This document shows positions 24,230-32,227 of a stretch of 64,000 nucleotides of DNA, piece by piece. Where the stretch lies: contig NZ_BAABWG010000004.1 in assembly GCF_040372165.1 (NCBI RefSeq), forward strand, positions 62,001-126,000. Direction: 5' to 3'. The translations under genes were made by a program, and so were the position numbers. Within the stretch, counting starts at the first letter, position 1, and each line of letters begins with the position of its first letter. Under the pieces are notes generated by a model. That model was not told the origin of the DNA. It ran no database searches and saw only the letters and a program-made list of their open reading frames with translations. Source of the DNA: Hydrogenophaga sp040372165. GTDB lineage: Bacteria; Pseudomonadota; Gammaproteobacteria; Burkholderiales; Burkholderiaceae_C.

Positions 24230-24654
24230 TGTGGAAACTTCATAAACAGGGGGCAGCCCAGTCTGCCCCGTTATCGGGCAAGACCACGAAGGCACGTGGC
24301 GATGCGGCGGAGGACCAGGCGTTGGCGCATTTGCAGCGCAAAGGTCTTGAACTGGTCAGCCGGAACTTTCGCACGCCCGGACGCGGTGGTGGCGAGGTGG
24401 ATCTCATTATGCGTGAGGCAGATGGCACCCTGGTGTTTGTGGAGGTGCGCCAGCGAGCCGGTCTTGCCCATGGCGGCGCGGGTGGCAGCATCACGGTTCA
24501 CAAACAGAAACGCATTGTTCTGGCCGCGCGGCACTTTTTATGGCAGCTGGGGTCTGAACCTGCATGTCGGTTTGATGTGGTACTGATCGGCCGCGACAGT
24601 GAACAGGTGCCACAATGGATACAAGGGGCTTTTGAAGCACCTGCAACGTTTTGA
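24229..24654 (+). CDS. yraN: YraN family (UPF0102) nuclease-like protein
   Basis: A 141-residue protein with the restriction-endonuclease-like fold of UPF0102. The conserved core is ARGDAAEDQALAHLQRKG, SRNFRTPGRGGGEVDLIMREADGTLVFVEVRQR (the E-x-D-L...V-F-V-E-V-R motif), and the HKQKRIVLAARHFL helix. The acidic residues and the Lys/Arg pattern suggest a nucleic-acid-processing activity that has not been proven for the family. It is the first gene of the yraN-diaA-dolP run. Its ATG shares base 24229 with the proposed rsmI start on the other strand. Confidence 0.88.
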   Translation: MWKLHKQGAAQSAPLSGKTTKARGDAAEDQALAHLQRKGLELVSRNFRTPGRGGGEVDLIMREADGTLVFVEVRQRAGLAHGGAGGSITVHKQKRIVLAARHFLWQLGSEPACRFDVVLIGRDSEQVPQWIQGAFEAPATF

Positions 24655-24684
24655 AGCCGCCGCAGCGCGGCTATGATCGGAACC

Positions 24685-25308
24685 ATGCTCTTGCAACGCA
24701 TCCAACAACAATTCATAGACAGCGCCGATCTGAAATACCAGTGCGCACAGAGTCTGGCGCCGACCGTTGAGGCTGCCATTGCGGCCATTCTGGCCTGCGT
24801 GACGGGTGGCGGCAAGGTGCTGGCCTGTGGCAACGGTGCTTCTGCGGCGTCGGCCCAGCACTTTGCTGCCAGTTTTGTTGGCCGGTACGAGCGCGACAGG
24901 CCCGAGCTGGCTGCGCTGGCCCTGACCGCGGACGGTGCTGTCATGACGGCTGTCTCAACCGATTGGGACTCTCGCAGTGTCTTTGCCCGCCAGGTGCGCG
25001 CGCTGGGCCATGCGGAAGATGCCCTGCTGGTACTGTCGACCAGTGGCAACTCCGCCAACGTCATATCGGCGGTGGAGGCGGCCCACGAGCGTGAGATGAC
25101 GGTCATTGCGCTCACAGGCGCCAAAGGCGGGCAGCTGGCCAGCGTGTTGCGTGACACCGACGTGCATGTGTGCGTACCGCACGATGCCTCACCCAGAATC
25201 CAGGAAGTGCACCATATGGTGCTGCATTGCATTTGTGACGGCGTTGATGCCCAGCTCATGGGCCTGCCCGAAGATGATTTGACCAACGAAGTGGAGAGCT
25301 CGACATGA
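24685..25308 (+). CDS. diaA: DnaA initiator-associating protein DiaA / SIS-domain phosphoheptose isomerase family
   Basis: A 207-residue SIS-domain protein. CGNGASAASAQHFAASFVGRYERDRPELAALAL and VRALGHAEDALLVLSTSGNS match DiaA and GmhA closely, and the setting (yraN before, dolP after) is that of diaA (yraO). DiaA tetramers bind DnaA and promote timely initiation at oriC. GmhA makes LPS heptose precursors, and the two cannot be separated by these motifs alone. The ATG at 24685 has GATCGGA upstream; another ATG sits at 24673. The stop overlaps the dolP start by 4 bases. Confidence 0.82.
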   Translation: MLLQRIQQQFIDSADLKYQCAQSLAPTVEAAIAAILACVTGGGKVLACGNGASAASAQHFAASFVGRYERDRPELAALALTADGAVMTAVSTDWDSRSVFARQVRALGHAEDALLVLSTSGNSANVISAVEAAHEREMTVIALTGAKGGQLASVLRDTDVHVCVPHDASPRIQEVHHMVLHCICDGVDAQLMGLPEDDLTNEVESST

Positions 25309-25958
25309 TTCGTCTGCGTACTGTTCAGCGCCTTGGCGCACTGGCACTGGGGGCCGCGGCCGCGGGAGCCGTGATGACGGCCTGCACCCCTTTGGTGGTG
25401 GGTGGCGCGGCCACCACCGCTGCTTTGGTGGCCACCGATCGGCGCACCTCCGGGGCCCAGCTGGACGATCAGGGCATTGAGCTTCGTGCAGGCAACGCCA
25501 TTCGCGATGAAGTGGGCACGCGGGCGCGTGTGGACGTGGTCAGCTACAACCGGCACGTGCTGCTTGTCGGTGAGGTGGCCAGCCAGCGAGACAAGGAGAA
25601 AGTCGAGGCTGTCGTGGCGGGTGTACCCAATGTGCGCCGGATTTTCAACGAGCTGGCGGTCATGAGCACGCCAGCCTTCAAGGAGCGGGCCAACGACGCG
25701 CTGCTCACCGGCAAGGTCAAGGCAGCGATTGTGGATGCCCGCGATATCAATGCCGCTGCGTTCAAGGTGGTGACAGAGCGCAGCACGGTCTACCTGATGG
25801 GCCTGGTCACGAATGCGGAAGCTGAGCGGGCGACCGAGGTGACGCGCAATGTTCAGGGCGTGCAGCGCGTTGTCCGTCTGTTCGAAATCGTGAACAATGA
25901 AACCGCGCTCAAGCTGCAGGCCAAGGAGCCGCCAGAGCCACCTTCGCACGCGCGTTGA
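25305..25958 (+). CDS. dolP: Outer-membrane lipoprotein with two BON domains
   Basis: A 217-residue lipoprotein: a Sec signal ends in an AVMTAC lipobox (Cys27), and two BON domains follow (about 60-130 and 138-205, each with a VLLVGEV or VYLMGLV strand and a GVxxVxR end). DolP (YraP) supports outer-membrane integrity and BAM function and gathers at the division site by binding anionic lipid. The Cys is followed by Thr, not Asp, which favours Lol sorting to the outer membrane. Overlap of 4 bases with diaA and a strong terminator right after show it closes the operon. Confidence 0.9.
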   Translation: MIRLRTVQRLGALALGAAAAGAVMTACTPLVVGGAATTAALVATDRRTSGAQLDDQGIELRAGNAIRDEVGTRARVDVVSYNRHVLLVGEVASQRDKEKVEAVVAGVPNVRRIFNELAVMSTPAFKERANDALLTGKVKAAIVDARDINAAAFKVVTERSTVYLMGLVTNAEAERATEVTRNVQGVQRVVRLFEIVNNETALKLQAKEPPEPPSHAR

Positions 25959-25985
25959 TCGCAGCACGCGCTGCCGATTCAGGAA

Positions 25986-26018
25986 AGCCTGCCATGAATC
26001 CACGGCAGGCTTTTTTTT
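25986..26018 (+). terminator. Rho-independent terminator of yraN-diaA-dolP
   Basis: AGCCTGCC (25986-25993) pairs with GGCAGGCT (26004-26011) around a 10-base loop, followed by a run of eight T (26011-26018), 28 bases after the dolP stop. Confidence 0.92.
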
Positions 26019-26054
26019 CGGGGGGTGGGGGAGCTTGAAGCGTCGCCAGTGCGG

Positions 26055-26939
26055 TCAACGTAGCCGGCGAATCAGGCTGGAGGTGTCCTGTCGGCGGCCT
26101 CCCAATGCCTGGACGTCGGCGTAGAACTGGTCAACCAGTGCCGTGACGGGCAGGCGGGCGCCATTGCGTTTGGCTTCTTCGAGCACCAGGCCCAGGTCTT
26201 TTCGCATCCAGTCCACCGCGAAACCAAAGTCGAACTCATCTTTCGCCATGGTCTTGCCGCGATTGTCCATCTGCCAGCTCTGTGCCGCCCCTTTGCCGAT
26301 CACATCGAGCACCCGCTCCATGTCCAGCCCAGCCTTCTGACCAAAGGCGATCGCCTCTGACAGGCCCTGGAGCAAGCCACCGATGCAGATCTGGTTGACC
26401 ATCTTGGTCAATTGTCCGGCCCCTGTCTCACCCATGCGGGTAAAGGCGCGAGCGAACGCCATGGCCACCGGCCTGGCACTGTCGAACGGGGCTTCGTCGC
26501 CACCACACATCACCGTGAGCACACCGTTTTCTGCACCCGCCTGCCCGCCAGAGACGGGGGCGTCCACGAAATGCAGGTCGAGCTCTCGTGCTTTGGCGTA
26601 CAGCTCGCGTGCCACGTTGGCGGAAGCGGTGGTGTGGTCGACAAAGATGGCGCCAGGCTTCATGCCGGCAAACGCACCTGCCTCACCCAAGGTGATTGAC
26701 CGCAGGTCGTCGTCATTGCCGACGCAGGCAAACACGATGTCGGCGTCTTTTGCCGCGTCTCCTGGTGTGGCCGCCATGGTGCCACCATGCTGGGTGCACC
26801 ATTGCTCGGCCTTGGCTGCGGTACGGTTGTAGACAACGACCTGATGGCCTGCCTTGGCCAGATGGCCTGCCATGGGGTACCCCATGACGCCCAGACCCAG
26901 GAATGCCACCTTGTGTGGTGCGACCGGGATATCACTCAT
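26055..26939 (-). CDS. NAD(P)-dependent beta-hydroxyacid dehydrogenase (3-hydroxyisobutyrate / tartronate semialdehyde reductase family)
   Basis: A 294-residue enzyme with the Rossmann motif VAFLGLGVMGYPMAGHLAKAGH (11-32), the substrate motif DAPVSGGQAGAENG (about 121-134) and the catalytic Lys in GAGQLTKMVNQ (about 171). The family includes 3-hydroxyisobutyrate dehydrogenase, 2-hydroxy-3-oxopropionate (tartronate semialdehyde) reductase and succinic semialdehyde reductases. The sequence alone does not fix the substrate. The start touches the stop of the chalcone-isomerase-like gene (TGATG), so the two are translated together. Confidence 0.85.
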   Translation of the reverse strand: MSDIPVAPHKVAFLGLGVMGYPMAGHLAKAGHQVVVYNRTAAKAEQWCTQHGGTMAATPGDAAKDADIVFACVGNDDDLRSITLGEAGAFAGMKPGAIFVDHTTASANVARELYAKARELDLHFVDAPVSGGQAGAENGVLTVMCGGDEAPFDSARPVAMAFARAFTRMGETGAGQLTKMVNQICIGGLLQGLSEAIAFGQKAGLDMERVLDVIGKGAAQSWQMDNRGKTMAKDEFDFGFAVDWMRKDLGLVLEEAKRNGARLPVTALVDQFYADVQALGGRRQDTSSLIRRLR

Positions 26940-27562
26940 CAGTAAATCGCCTTGGGTTGTTGTTGAGGTTCCGGGGATGCTGGCGCAGCGCCGTTTCCGC
27001 TGAGCAGCTTTTCCTTGAGCCGGAAGTCGGCGGGCGAAGGGCCTACCCAGATATTGAGCACCATGCGAAAGAACTCCAGGTCACCAATGGGCGCGCCCTG
27101 AGGCTCACCGGCAATATAGAACTGTGTGCCTTTGCCGGGCAAGTACTCCATTGCAAAGGTGTCGTCTTCGACGAGCTTGGCGCGGCCTGAAAACACTTCG
27201 ATCAACCGGTTGGTGGATGTCAGGTGCTTGCTCACCAACGCCTTCTCGTTGTTGGCCGCCAGCCCCTTCATGAACGCCACGCCCAGGTCTGTGCCGGGCA
27301 GGTCGCGTTTGGCCACGAAGGCCAGCTTCATGGGGCCATCGATTCTGAGCAGCTCAGCCGATGTTCTGGCCGGCTTGGGCAAGTACAAGCCAAGGTCATA
27401 GACCTGAAAGATGGCCTTGTAGCGGGTGCCTTCGCCGTTGAGACTGAGCTTGGTGCCGGCTACGCTGGTGGTCGATGGCAATGGGGCAGCTGCCACTGCG
27501 GTGGCCGCCCAAAGCAGGGCCATGGCCGCGGCGGTCCGGGCCTTTCGGGTGAGGAAATTCAT
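26939..27562 (-). CDS. Chalcone isomerase-like family secreted protein
   Basis: A 207-residue exported protein. Residues 1-25 (MNFLTRKARTAAAMALLWAATAVAAA) are a signal peptide, and the rest has the chalcone-isomerase-like pattern: GTKLSLNGEGTRYKAIFQVYDLGLYLP near the N-terminus, then KLAFVAKRDLPGTDLGVAF and a C-terminal GDLEFFRMVLNIWVG. Bacterial members lack a known flavonoid role and may bind fatty acids in the periplasm. Start 27562 is chosen to place the signal at the N-terminus. It lies 44 bases after pilU and 1 base from the dehydrogenase gene. Confidence 0.78.
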   Translation of the reverse strand: MNFLTRKARTAAAMALLWAATAVAAAPLPSTTSVAGTKLSLNGEGTRYKAIFQVYDLGLYLPKPARTSAELLRIDGPMKLAFVAKRDLPGTDLGVAFMKGLAANNEKALVSKHLTSTNRLIEVFSGRAKLVEDDTFAMEYLPGKGTQFYIAGEPQGAPIGDLEFFRMVLNIWVGPSPADFRLKEKLLSGNGAAPASPEPQQQPKAIY

Positions 27563-27606
27563 TTGTACGGGATGCGTGCGTTTCAGGGCCTGGCCGGCCG
27601 CAGACA

Positions 27607-28743
27607 TCAGACGATGGTGAGGTGTTCTGTGCCGGCTGCCAGGTCACGCGTCTTGGCGCGCTGACTGTTGAGTTTGATCTGCAGGCGCAAGTCGTTGAGG
27701 GAGTCGGCGTTTCGCAATGCGTCTTCGAGGGAGATGATGTTGTCCTCGAAAGCGTTGAACAGTGCCTGGTCGAAGGTCTGCATGCCCAGGTTGGTGCTCT
27801 TCTTCATGATCTCCTTGATCTCGGAGACTTCGCCCTTGAAGATCAGATCTGCGATCAGCGGCGAGTTGAGCATCACTTCCACAGCGGCGTAGCGACCTTT
27901 GTTATCCTGCTTGGGTACCAGGCGCTGCGAAACGAGTGCCTTCAGGTTGAGCGACAAGTCCATCAGCAACTGTGCGCGACGCTCTTCCGGGAAAAAGTTG
28001 ATGATCCGGTCCAGAGCCTGGTTGGCACTGTTGGCGTGCAACGTGGCCAGACACAAGTGACCGGTTTCGGCGAAGGCCACGGCATGGTCCATGGTTTCGC
28101 GATCACGGATCTCGCCCATCAGAATCACGTCCGGGGCCTGGCGAAGCGTGTTCTTCAGAGCCGCTTCCCAGCTGTCCGTGTCCAGACCCACTTCGCGCTG
28201 AGTGACCACGCAATTTTTGTGCGGGTGCACGAATTCCACTGGGTCTTCAATCGTGATGATGTGACCCTGGGTGTTCTGGTTGCGCCAGTCCACCATGGCC
28301 GCGAGCGTGGTCGACTTGCCTGAGCCTGTGGCGCCCACCAGGATGCAGAGGCCGCGCTTGCTCATGACGATGTCCTTGAGCACTTGCGGCAGGCCCAGTG
28401 CATCTACCGATGGCAGGGTGGCCGGAATGGTACGCAGCACCATCCCGATGGAGCCTTGCTGAACAAACGCACTGACACGGAAGCGACCGATGCCACCGGG
28501 AGAGATGGCGAAATTGCACTCCTTGGAGCGCTCGAACTCGGCGGCCTGCTTGTCATTCATGATGGCCCGTGCCAGCGCCAGTGTGTGCGTGGCAGACAGC
28601 GGCTGTGGCGATACCTTGACCACCTTGCCATCGACCTTGATGGCTGGCGGAAACTCGGCGGTGATGAACAAGTCACTGCCGTTGCGGCTCAGCATCAGCT
28701 TGAGCAGGTCATTGATGAATTTCGAAGCCTGATCGCGTTCCAT
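27607..28743 (-). CDS. pilU: Type IV pilus retraction ATPase accessory PilU
   Basis: A 378-residue PilT/PilU-type hexameric ATPase with Walker A VGATGSGKSTTLAAM (about 138-152), an Asp box VVTQREVG, Walker B LRQAPDVILMGEIRDRET and His box HLCLATLHANSANQALDR. The C-terminal tail beyond PilT length (DLRLQIKLNSQRAKTRDL) and the position downstream of pilT identify it as PilU, which helps PilT retract pili under load. Normally pilT and pilU are close; here a 371-base repeat array lies between them. Confidence 0.92.
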   Translation of the reverse strand: MERDQASKFINDLLKLMLSRNGSDLFITAEFPPAIKVDGKVVKVSPQPLSATHTLALARAIMNDKQAAEFERSKECNFAISPGGIGRFRVSAFVQQGSIGMVLRTIPATLPSVDALGLPQVLKDIVMSKRGLCILVGATGSGKSTTLAAMVDWRNQNTQGHIITIEDPVEFVHPHKNCVVTQREVGLDTDSWEAALKNTLRQAPDVILMGEIRDRETMDHAVAFAETGHLCLATLHANSANQALDRIINFFPEERRAQLLMDLSLNLKALVSQRLVPKQDNKGRYAAVEVMLNSPLIADLIFKGEVSEIKEIMKKSTNLGMQTFDQALFNAFEDNIISLEDALRNADSLNDLRLQIKLNSQRAKTRDLAAGTEHLTIV

Positions 28744-28770
28744 GTTTTCAATCCCTTGTTGTCAGTAGCT

Positions 28771-28822
28771 GCGGCGGAGCGTGGGGGCCGCCCCAAGCAA
28801 GGCCAGCCCCCTCGGGGGGCTG
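28771..28822. repeat. Collapsed copy of the 84-bp palindromic element
   Basis: GCGGCGGAGCGTGGGGGCC is followed directly by GCCCCAAGCAAGGCCAGCC and CCCTCGGGGGGCTG. Relative to the full units at 28916 it lacks the first stem arm and loop start, as if deleted between direct repeats. It is the first of the repeats between pilU and pilT. Confidence 0.7.
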
Positions 28823-28834
28823 AGGTCTGCGGCT

Positions 28835-28858
28835 CCAAGCCTGCCTGCGCAGGCTTGG
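28835..28858. other. Perfect 10-bp stem hairpin between pilT and pilU
   Basis: CCAAGCCTGC (28835-28844) pairs exactly with GCAGGCTTGG (28849-28858) around CTGC. There is no U-tract. In the pilT-pilU transcript it could block 3' decay or reduce read-through, changing the PilT:PilU ratio. Confidence 0.55.
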
Positions 28859-28915
28859 ACAGACCGAAGAGCCATGGCCTCTGGCCGTGGCGCGGCCTGC
28901 AAGGCGCGGGCACAT

Positions 28916-29108
28916 GCGAAGCGGCGGAGCGTGGGGGCCAAACCGACTCGCCGCAGGGCCGCCCCAAGGCGAGTCAGCCCCCTAGGGGGGCAGCGACCCG
29001 CGAAGCGGTGGAGCGTGGGGGCCAAACCGACTCGCCGCAGGGCCGCCCCAAGGCGAGTCAGCCCCCTAGGGGGGCAGCGACCCGCGAAGCGGTGGAGCGT
29101 GGGGGCCA
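28916..29108. repeat. Tandem array of an 84-bp GC-rich palindromic element (2.3 copies)
   Basis: Units start at 28916, 29000 and 29084 (the last only 25 bases), each beginning GCGAAGCGG(T/C)GGAGCGTGGG. The two full units are almost identical. Each holds a stem GACTCGCC / GGCGAGTC (28945-28952 with 28968-28975) around the loop GCAGGGCCGCCCCAA, then the palindrome AGCCCCCTAGGGGGGC. The rest of 28744-29114 has no gene. An open frame across it only translates the repeat. Confidence 0.92.
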
Positions 29109-29114
29109 ATGTTT

Positions 29115-30158
29115 TCATCCCGGGAAGTTCTCCGGAATCTTGGCCTTGGCGCGTGCTTCGGCCGGGCTGATCACATTGCGCTTGACCAGGTCAGACAGGT
29201 TCTGATCCAGGGTCTGCATGCCGAAATTGCTACCGGTCTGGATGGCCGAATACATCTGCGCCACTTTGGCTTCACGGATCAGGTTGCGGATGGCACTGGT
29301 GCCGATCATGATCTCGTGTGCCGCCACGCGGCCGCTGCCGTCCTTGACCTTGCACAGCGTTTGCGAAATCACGGCCACCAGCGATTCGGACAACATGGCG
29401 CGGACCATGTCCTTTTCTTCCGCCGGGAACACGTCGATGATCCGGTCAATGGTCTTGGCGGCACTGGATGTGTGCAGTGTGCCGAACACCAGGTGACCCG
29501 TCTCGGCCGCTGTCATGGCCAGGCGGATCGTTTCCAGGTCGCGCATCTCGCCGACCAGAATGGCATCCGGATCTTCACGGAGCGCTGCCCGCAGTGCGTT
29601 TGCAAAAGACAGTGTGTGAGGACCAACTTCACGCTGGTTGACCAGACACTTTTTGGAGTCGTGCACGAATTCCACCGGATCTTCCACGGTCAGGATGTGT
29701 CCGTACTCGGACTCATTGAGGTGGTTGATCATCGCTGCCAGCGTGGTGGACTTGCCGGAGCCGGTCGGGCCGGTCACGAGTACCAGGCCGCGCGGGCGCA
29801 GGGAGAGATCGCCAAAGATGCGAGGGCAGTTGAGTTGCTCCAGGGTCAGGATCTTGCTGGGAATGGTCCGGAAGACGGCGCCAGCGCCCCGATTCTGGTT
29901 GAATGCATTGACGCGAAAACGCGACAATCCCTCGATTTCAAACGAGAAATCGACCTCCAGAAACTCTTCATAGTGCTTGCGCTGTGCGTCGTTCATGATG
30001 TCGTACACCATGCTGTGGACCTGCTTGTGGTCCAGCGGTTCGACGTTGATCCGGCGCACGTCACCATGCACACGTATCATGGGCGGCAAGCCAGCCGACA
30101 GGTGCAGGTCAGAGGCCTTGTTCTTGACGCTGAAAGCCAGCAGTTGGGTAATGTCCAT
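29115..30158 (-). CDS. pilT: Type IV pilus retraction ATPase PilT
   Basis: A 347-residue hexameric ATPase that powers pilus retraction and twitching motility. It begins MDITQLLAFSVKNKASDLHLSAGLPPMIRVHGD as PilT does, with Walker A TGPTGSGKSTTLAAMI (about 132-147). It also has the Asp box, Walker B LREDPDAILVGEMRDLET, His box HLVFGTLHTSSAAKTIDR, and the C-terminal AIRNLIREAKVAQMYSAIQTG containing the AIRNLIRE motif specific to PilT. It is divergent from yggS, the usual arrangement in proteobacteria, and upstream of pilU. Confidence 0.96.
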   Translation of the reverse strand: MDITQLLAFSVKNKASDLHLSAGLPPMIRVHGDVRRINVEPLDHKQVHSMVYDIMNDAQRKHYEEFLEVDFSFEIEGLSRFRVNAFNQNRGAGAVFRTIPSKILTLEQLNCPRIFGDLSLRPRGLVLVTGPTGSGKSTTLAAMINHLNESEYGHILTVEDPVEFVHDSKKCLVNQREVGPHTLSFANALRAALREDPDAILVGEMRDLETIRLAMTAAETGHLVFGTLHTSSAAKTIDRIIDVFPAEEKDMVRAMLSESLVAVISQTLCKVKDGSGRVAAHEIMIGTSAIRNLIREAKVAQMYSAIQTGSNFGMQTLDQNLSDLVKRNVISPAEARAKAKIPENFPG

Positions 30159-30199
30159 TCGGTCGGATCCCGTTGTTGGGTTGATACTCCAGACTGATT

Positions 30200-30916
30200 A
30201 TGACCACGATTGAAGCCAATCTCCAGCATGTCCGCGCCCGAATTGCGGCCGCATGTGATCGCGCTGGTCGGGATGTGAACGCCGTCACACTTTTGGCTGT
30301 CTCCAAGACCTTCGATGTTGATGCCGTTCTTGAGGCGGTTCAGGCGGGTCAGAAGGCCTTTGGCGAGAACTACATTCAGGAAGGGGTCGAGAAGGTTCTG
30401 GCGCTGGAGGACATGGTCCGGTCAGCAGGACACGATGCTGGTGTCGAGTGGCATTGCATTGGTCCTGTGCAGAGCAACAAGACCCGTCTGGTAGCCGCGC
30501 ATTTCCAATGGGTTCAGTCTGTTGACCGTATCAAGATTGCACAGCGGCTGAGCGATCAACGACCCGAGAATCTGCCACCGCTGCAGGTGTGCTTGCAGGT
30601 CAATATTGACGGGGGAAACAACAAGTCTGGCGCCAGCCCCAATGAAGTTTTTGAGTTGGCCGAAGCCGTGCACGCCATGCCACGACTGAGCTTGAGGGGG
30701 TTGATGAGCATCCCGGAACCGGCCCCCGATTTTGAGGGGCAGCGCAATCTGTTTCTGCGGACAAAAGTGTTGTTTGATAGCCTCAATGATCGGGGCTACG
30801 GACTGGATACCCTGTCCATGGGCATGAGCGATGACCTGGAGGCTGCCATCGCGGCGGGCTCCACCATGGTCCGAGTGGGGCGGGCGGTGTTTGGCCATCG
30901 CCCACGCAAAAACTGA
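30200..30916 (+). CDS. yggS: YggS/PLPBP family pyridoxal-phosphate homeostasis protein
   Basis: A 238-residue single-domain alanine-racemase-fold protein that binds PLP without known enzymatic activity and keeps vitamin B6 and amino acid pools balanced. The PLP Lys is Lys36 in LLAVSKTFD. FGENYIQEGVEKV, WHCIGPVQSNKTRLVA, LQVNIDGGNNKSG and LSMGMSDDLEAAIAAGSTMVRVGRAVFG are family landmarks. It is divergent from pilT with 41 bases between starts. A terminator overlaps its stop codon. Confidence 0.93.
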   Translation: MTTIEANLQHVRARIAAACDRAGRDVNAVTLLAVSKTFDVDAVLEAVQAGQKAFGENYIQEGVEKVLALEDMVRSAGHDAGVEWHCIGPVQSNKTRLVAAHFQWVQSVDRIKIAQRLSDQRPENLPPLQVCLQVNIDGGNNKSGASPNEVFELAEAVHAMPRLSLRGLMSIPEPAPDFEGQRNLFLRTKVLFDSLNDRGYGLDTLSMGMSDDLEAAIAAGSTMVRVGRAVFGHRPRKN

Positions 30917-30939
30917 CGCCCCGTAGGGCTGGGCGTCAG
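30913..30939 (+). terminator. Hairpin terminator overlapping the yggS stop
   Basis: CTGACGCCC (30913-30921) pairs with GGGCGTCAG (30931-30939) over a 9-base loop. The stem includes the yggS TGA. No long T-tract follows on either strand, so it could serve both converging genes weakly. Confidence 0.5.
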
Positions 30940-30974
30940 CTGTCTGCGACCAATCGGGGTTTTGCCCCAGCTTC

Positions 30975-31523
30975 TTACTTCTGGGCGGGCATCTTGAACG
31001 CTGCCACGCCTTCGCAGCTTTCTCCCAGCCACTGCCCGCTGGAGTCGATGCGCGTGTTGCGCGCCTGGCCCTCGAGCTGCTGGGTGGTGGTGATCACGCC
31101 CTTGTAGGACTTGTCATTGGGAAAACTGTACTCGGCATCACCGCTGCTGGCAGGATTGGTGCACTCAAAGTGCATCTTCATCGATGTCTTGGTCTTGGAT
31201 TTGATCTCGGTCGTGCAATCACCCTTGGTCGGCATGGGCACATCCTGCTTCTTGGCCTGTTCCGGTGTGATGCAGATCTTGACCTTGATGGCACCGCCTC
31301 CACCGATGCTCACGCCCTGGCTGGCGAGCATCTGCTCCATCATCTTGCGCTGAGCAGGCGGCATGGAAGCCAGCTGCTCCTGCATCTTCTTCATTTGCGC
31401 TTCGAGTTTGGGGTCTCCGCCCATGGTGGCTTCCGTCTCCCACAGGCCGGGCTTGAGTGCCTGGGCCTGGGCTGAGATCGCCAGGAAAGCGGCGGCGGTG
31501 ATGGCAATTGACTTGATGCGCAT
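30975..31523 (-). CDS. DUF3617 family periplasmic protein
   Basis: A 182-residue exported protein with a signal MRIKSIAITAAAFLAISAQAQA. The mature part starts LKPGLWETEATMGG, the typical opening of DUF3617. A Met/Gln-rich helix (LEAQMKKMQEQLASMPPAQRKMMEQML), KICITPEQAKK and a C-terminal beta-rich part with two Cys (CTTEI and HFECTN) follow. The function of the family is unknown. Start 31523 is chosen because it begins the signal peptide; further upstream sequence is not protein-like. It is a single gene, convergent with yggS. Confidence 0.82.
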   Translation of the reverse strand: MRIKSIAITAAAFLAISAQAQALKPGLWETEATMGGDPKLEAQMKKMQEQLASMPPAQRKMMEQMLASQGVSIGGGGAIKVKICITPEQAKKQDVPMPTKGDCTTEIKSKTKTSMKMHFECTNPASSGDAEYSFPNDKSYKGVITTTQQLEGQARNTRIDSSGQWLGESCEGVAAFKMPAQK

Positions 31524-31663
31524 GTCGTGTTCTCTCTTTCTCTCTCTTCGAAGTCGTCGTGCGAAAAATAGGTCGATCAGGATGTCGATCTTGTTGGTGT
31601 CGATTGTGACCCAAAGGTTCGGCCTGGGTACCCCCCATTCGGGTGGTCGGTTGCGCGCCCCCC

Positions 31664-32146
31664 TCAAAGAGGGATATGGGTGCTGTGCTTCACCTCTTCC
31701 ATGACCGCGTAGGTGTGGGTTTGGCGCACGCCAGGCAACTCCCACAACACGCGGCCGGCAAAGGCGCGGTAGCTCTCCATGTCGGCAGTGCGTGTCTTGA
31801 GCAGGTAGTCAAAACCGCCGGCCACCATGTGGCATTCCTGAATTTCCTCGTGGGTCTGCACGGCCGCCTTGAACTCGTCAAACACGTTGGCGGTGGTGCG
31901 ATCAAGCAGCACCTCCACGAACACCAGCATGCCTCTGCCCAGCTTCAACGGGTTCAACCGGGCTTCGTAGCCGAGGATGTAGCCCTCTCTTTGCAGGCGC
32001 TGGGTTCGGGCCAGCACGGCGGTCGGGGACAGAGCAACCCTCTCTGCCAGCTTGAGGTTGGAAATTCGGCCATCGTCTTGCAGGGCTTGAAGAATCTTCA
32101 AGTCGGTTCGGTCCAGGCTTTTCAGGTCGGAATCGGATGATTTCAC
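31664..32146 (-). CDS. Lrp/AsnC family transcriptional regulator, probable PutR
   Basis: A 160-residue regulator with an N-terminal winged HTH (LDRTDLKILQALQDDGRISNLKLAERVALSPTAVLARTQRL) and a C-terminal RAM/ACT-like ligand domain (GYEARLNPLKLGRGMLVFVEV...ECHMVAGGFDYLLKTRTADM). It is divergent from putA with 81 bases between starts, the typical setting of the proline-responsive activator PutR/BkdR-type Lrp proteins. The intergenic DNA is locally A/T-rich (AATCTATAGAGAAAAATTC), as Lrp sites are. The short PutA here has no DNA-binding domain, so a separate regulator is needed. Confidence 0.85.
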   Translation of the reverse strand: MKSSDSDLKSLDRTDLKILQALQDDGRISNLKLAERVALSPTAVLARTQRLQREGYILGYEARLNPLKLGRGMLVFVEVLLDRTTANVFDEFKAAVQTHEEIQECHMVAGGFDYLLKTRTADMESYRAFAGRVLWELPGVRQTHTYAVMEEVKHSTHIPL

Positions 32147-32227
32147 TGAAACAATCCAAATCTATAGAGAAAAATTCAAACTGATTTCCGTGATGCTACC
32201 CATATTGACCATGTGAGGGCAAGCGTG

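Noticed and set aside
28916..29108. A CRISPR-like array from direct repeats.
   Set aside because: There are only two full 84-bp units and a part unit with no unique spacers and no cas genes; the units themselves are palindromic and immediately adjacent.
28762..29118. An open frame on the minus strand between pilU and pilT encoding a 28-residue repeated peptide.
   Set aside because: It only translates the 84-bp palindromic repeat (84 = 28 x 3). The other frames are open in the same way, and there is no start with a ribosome site.
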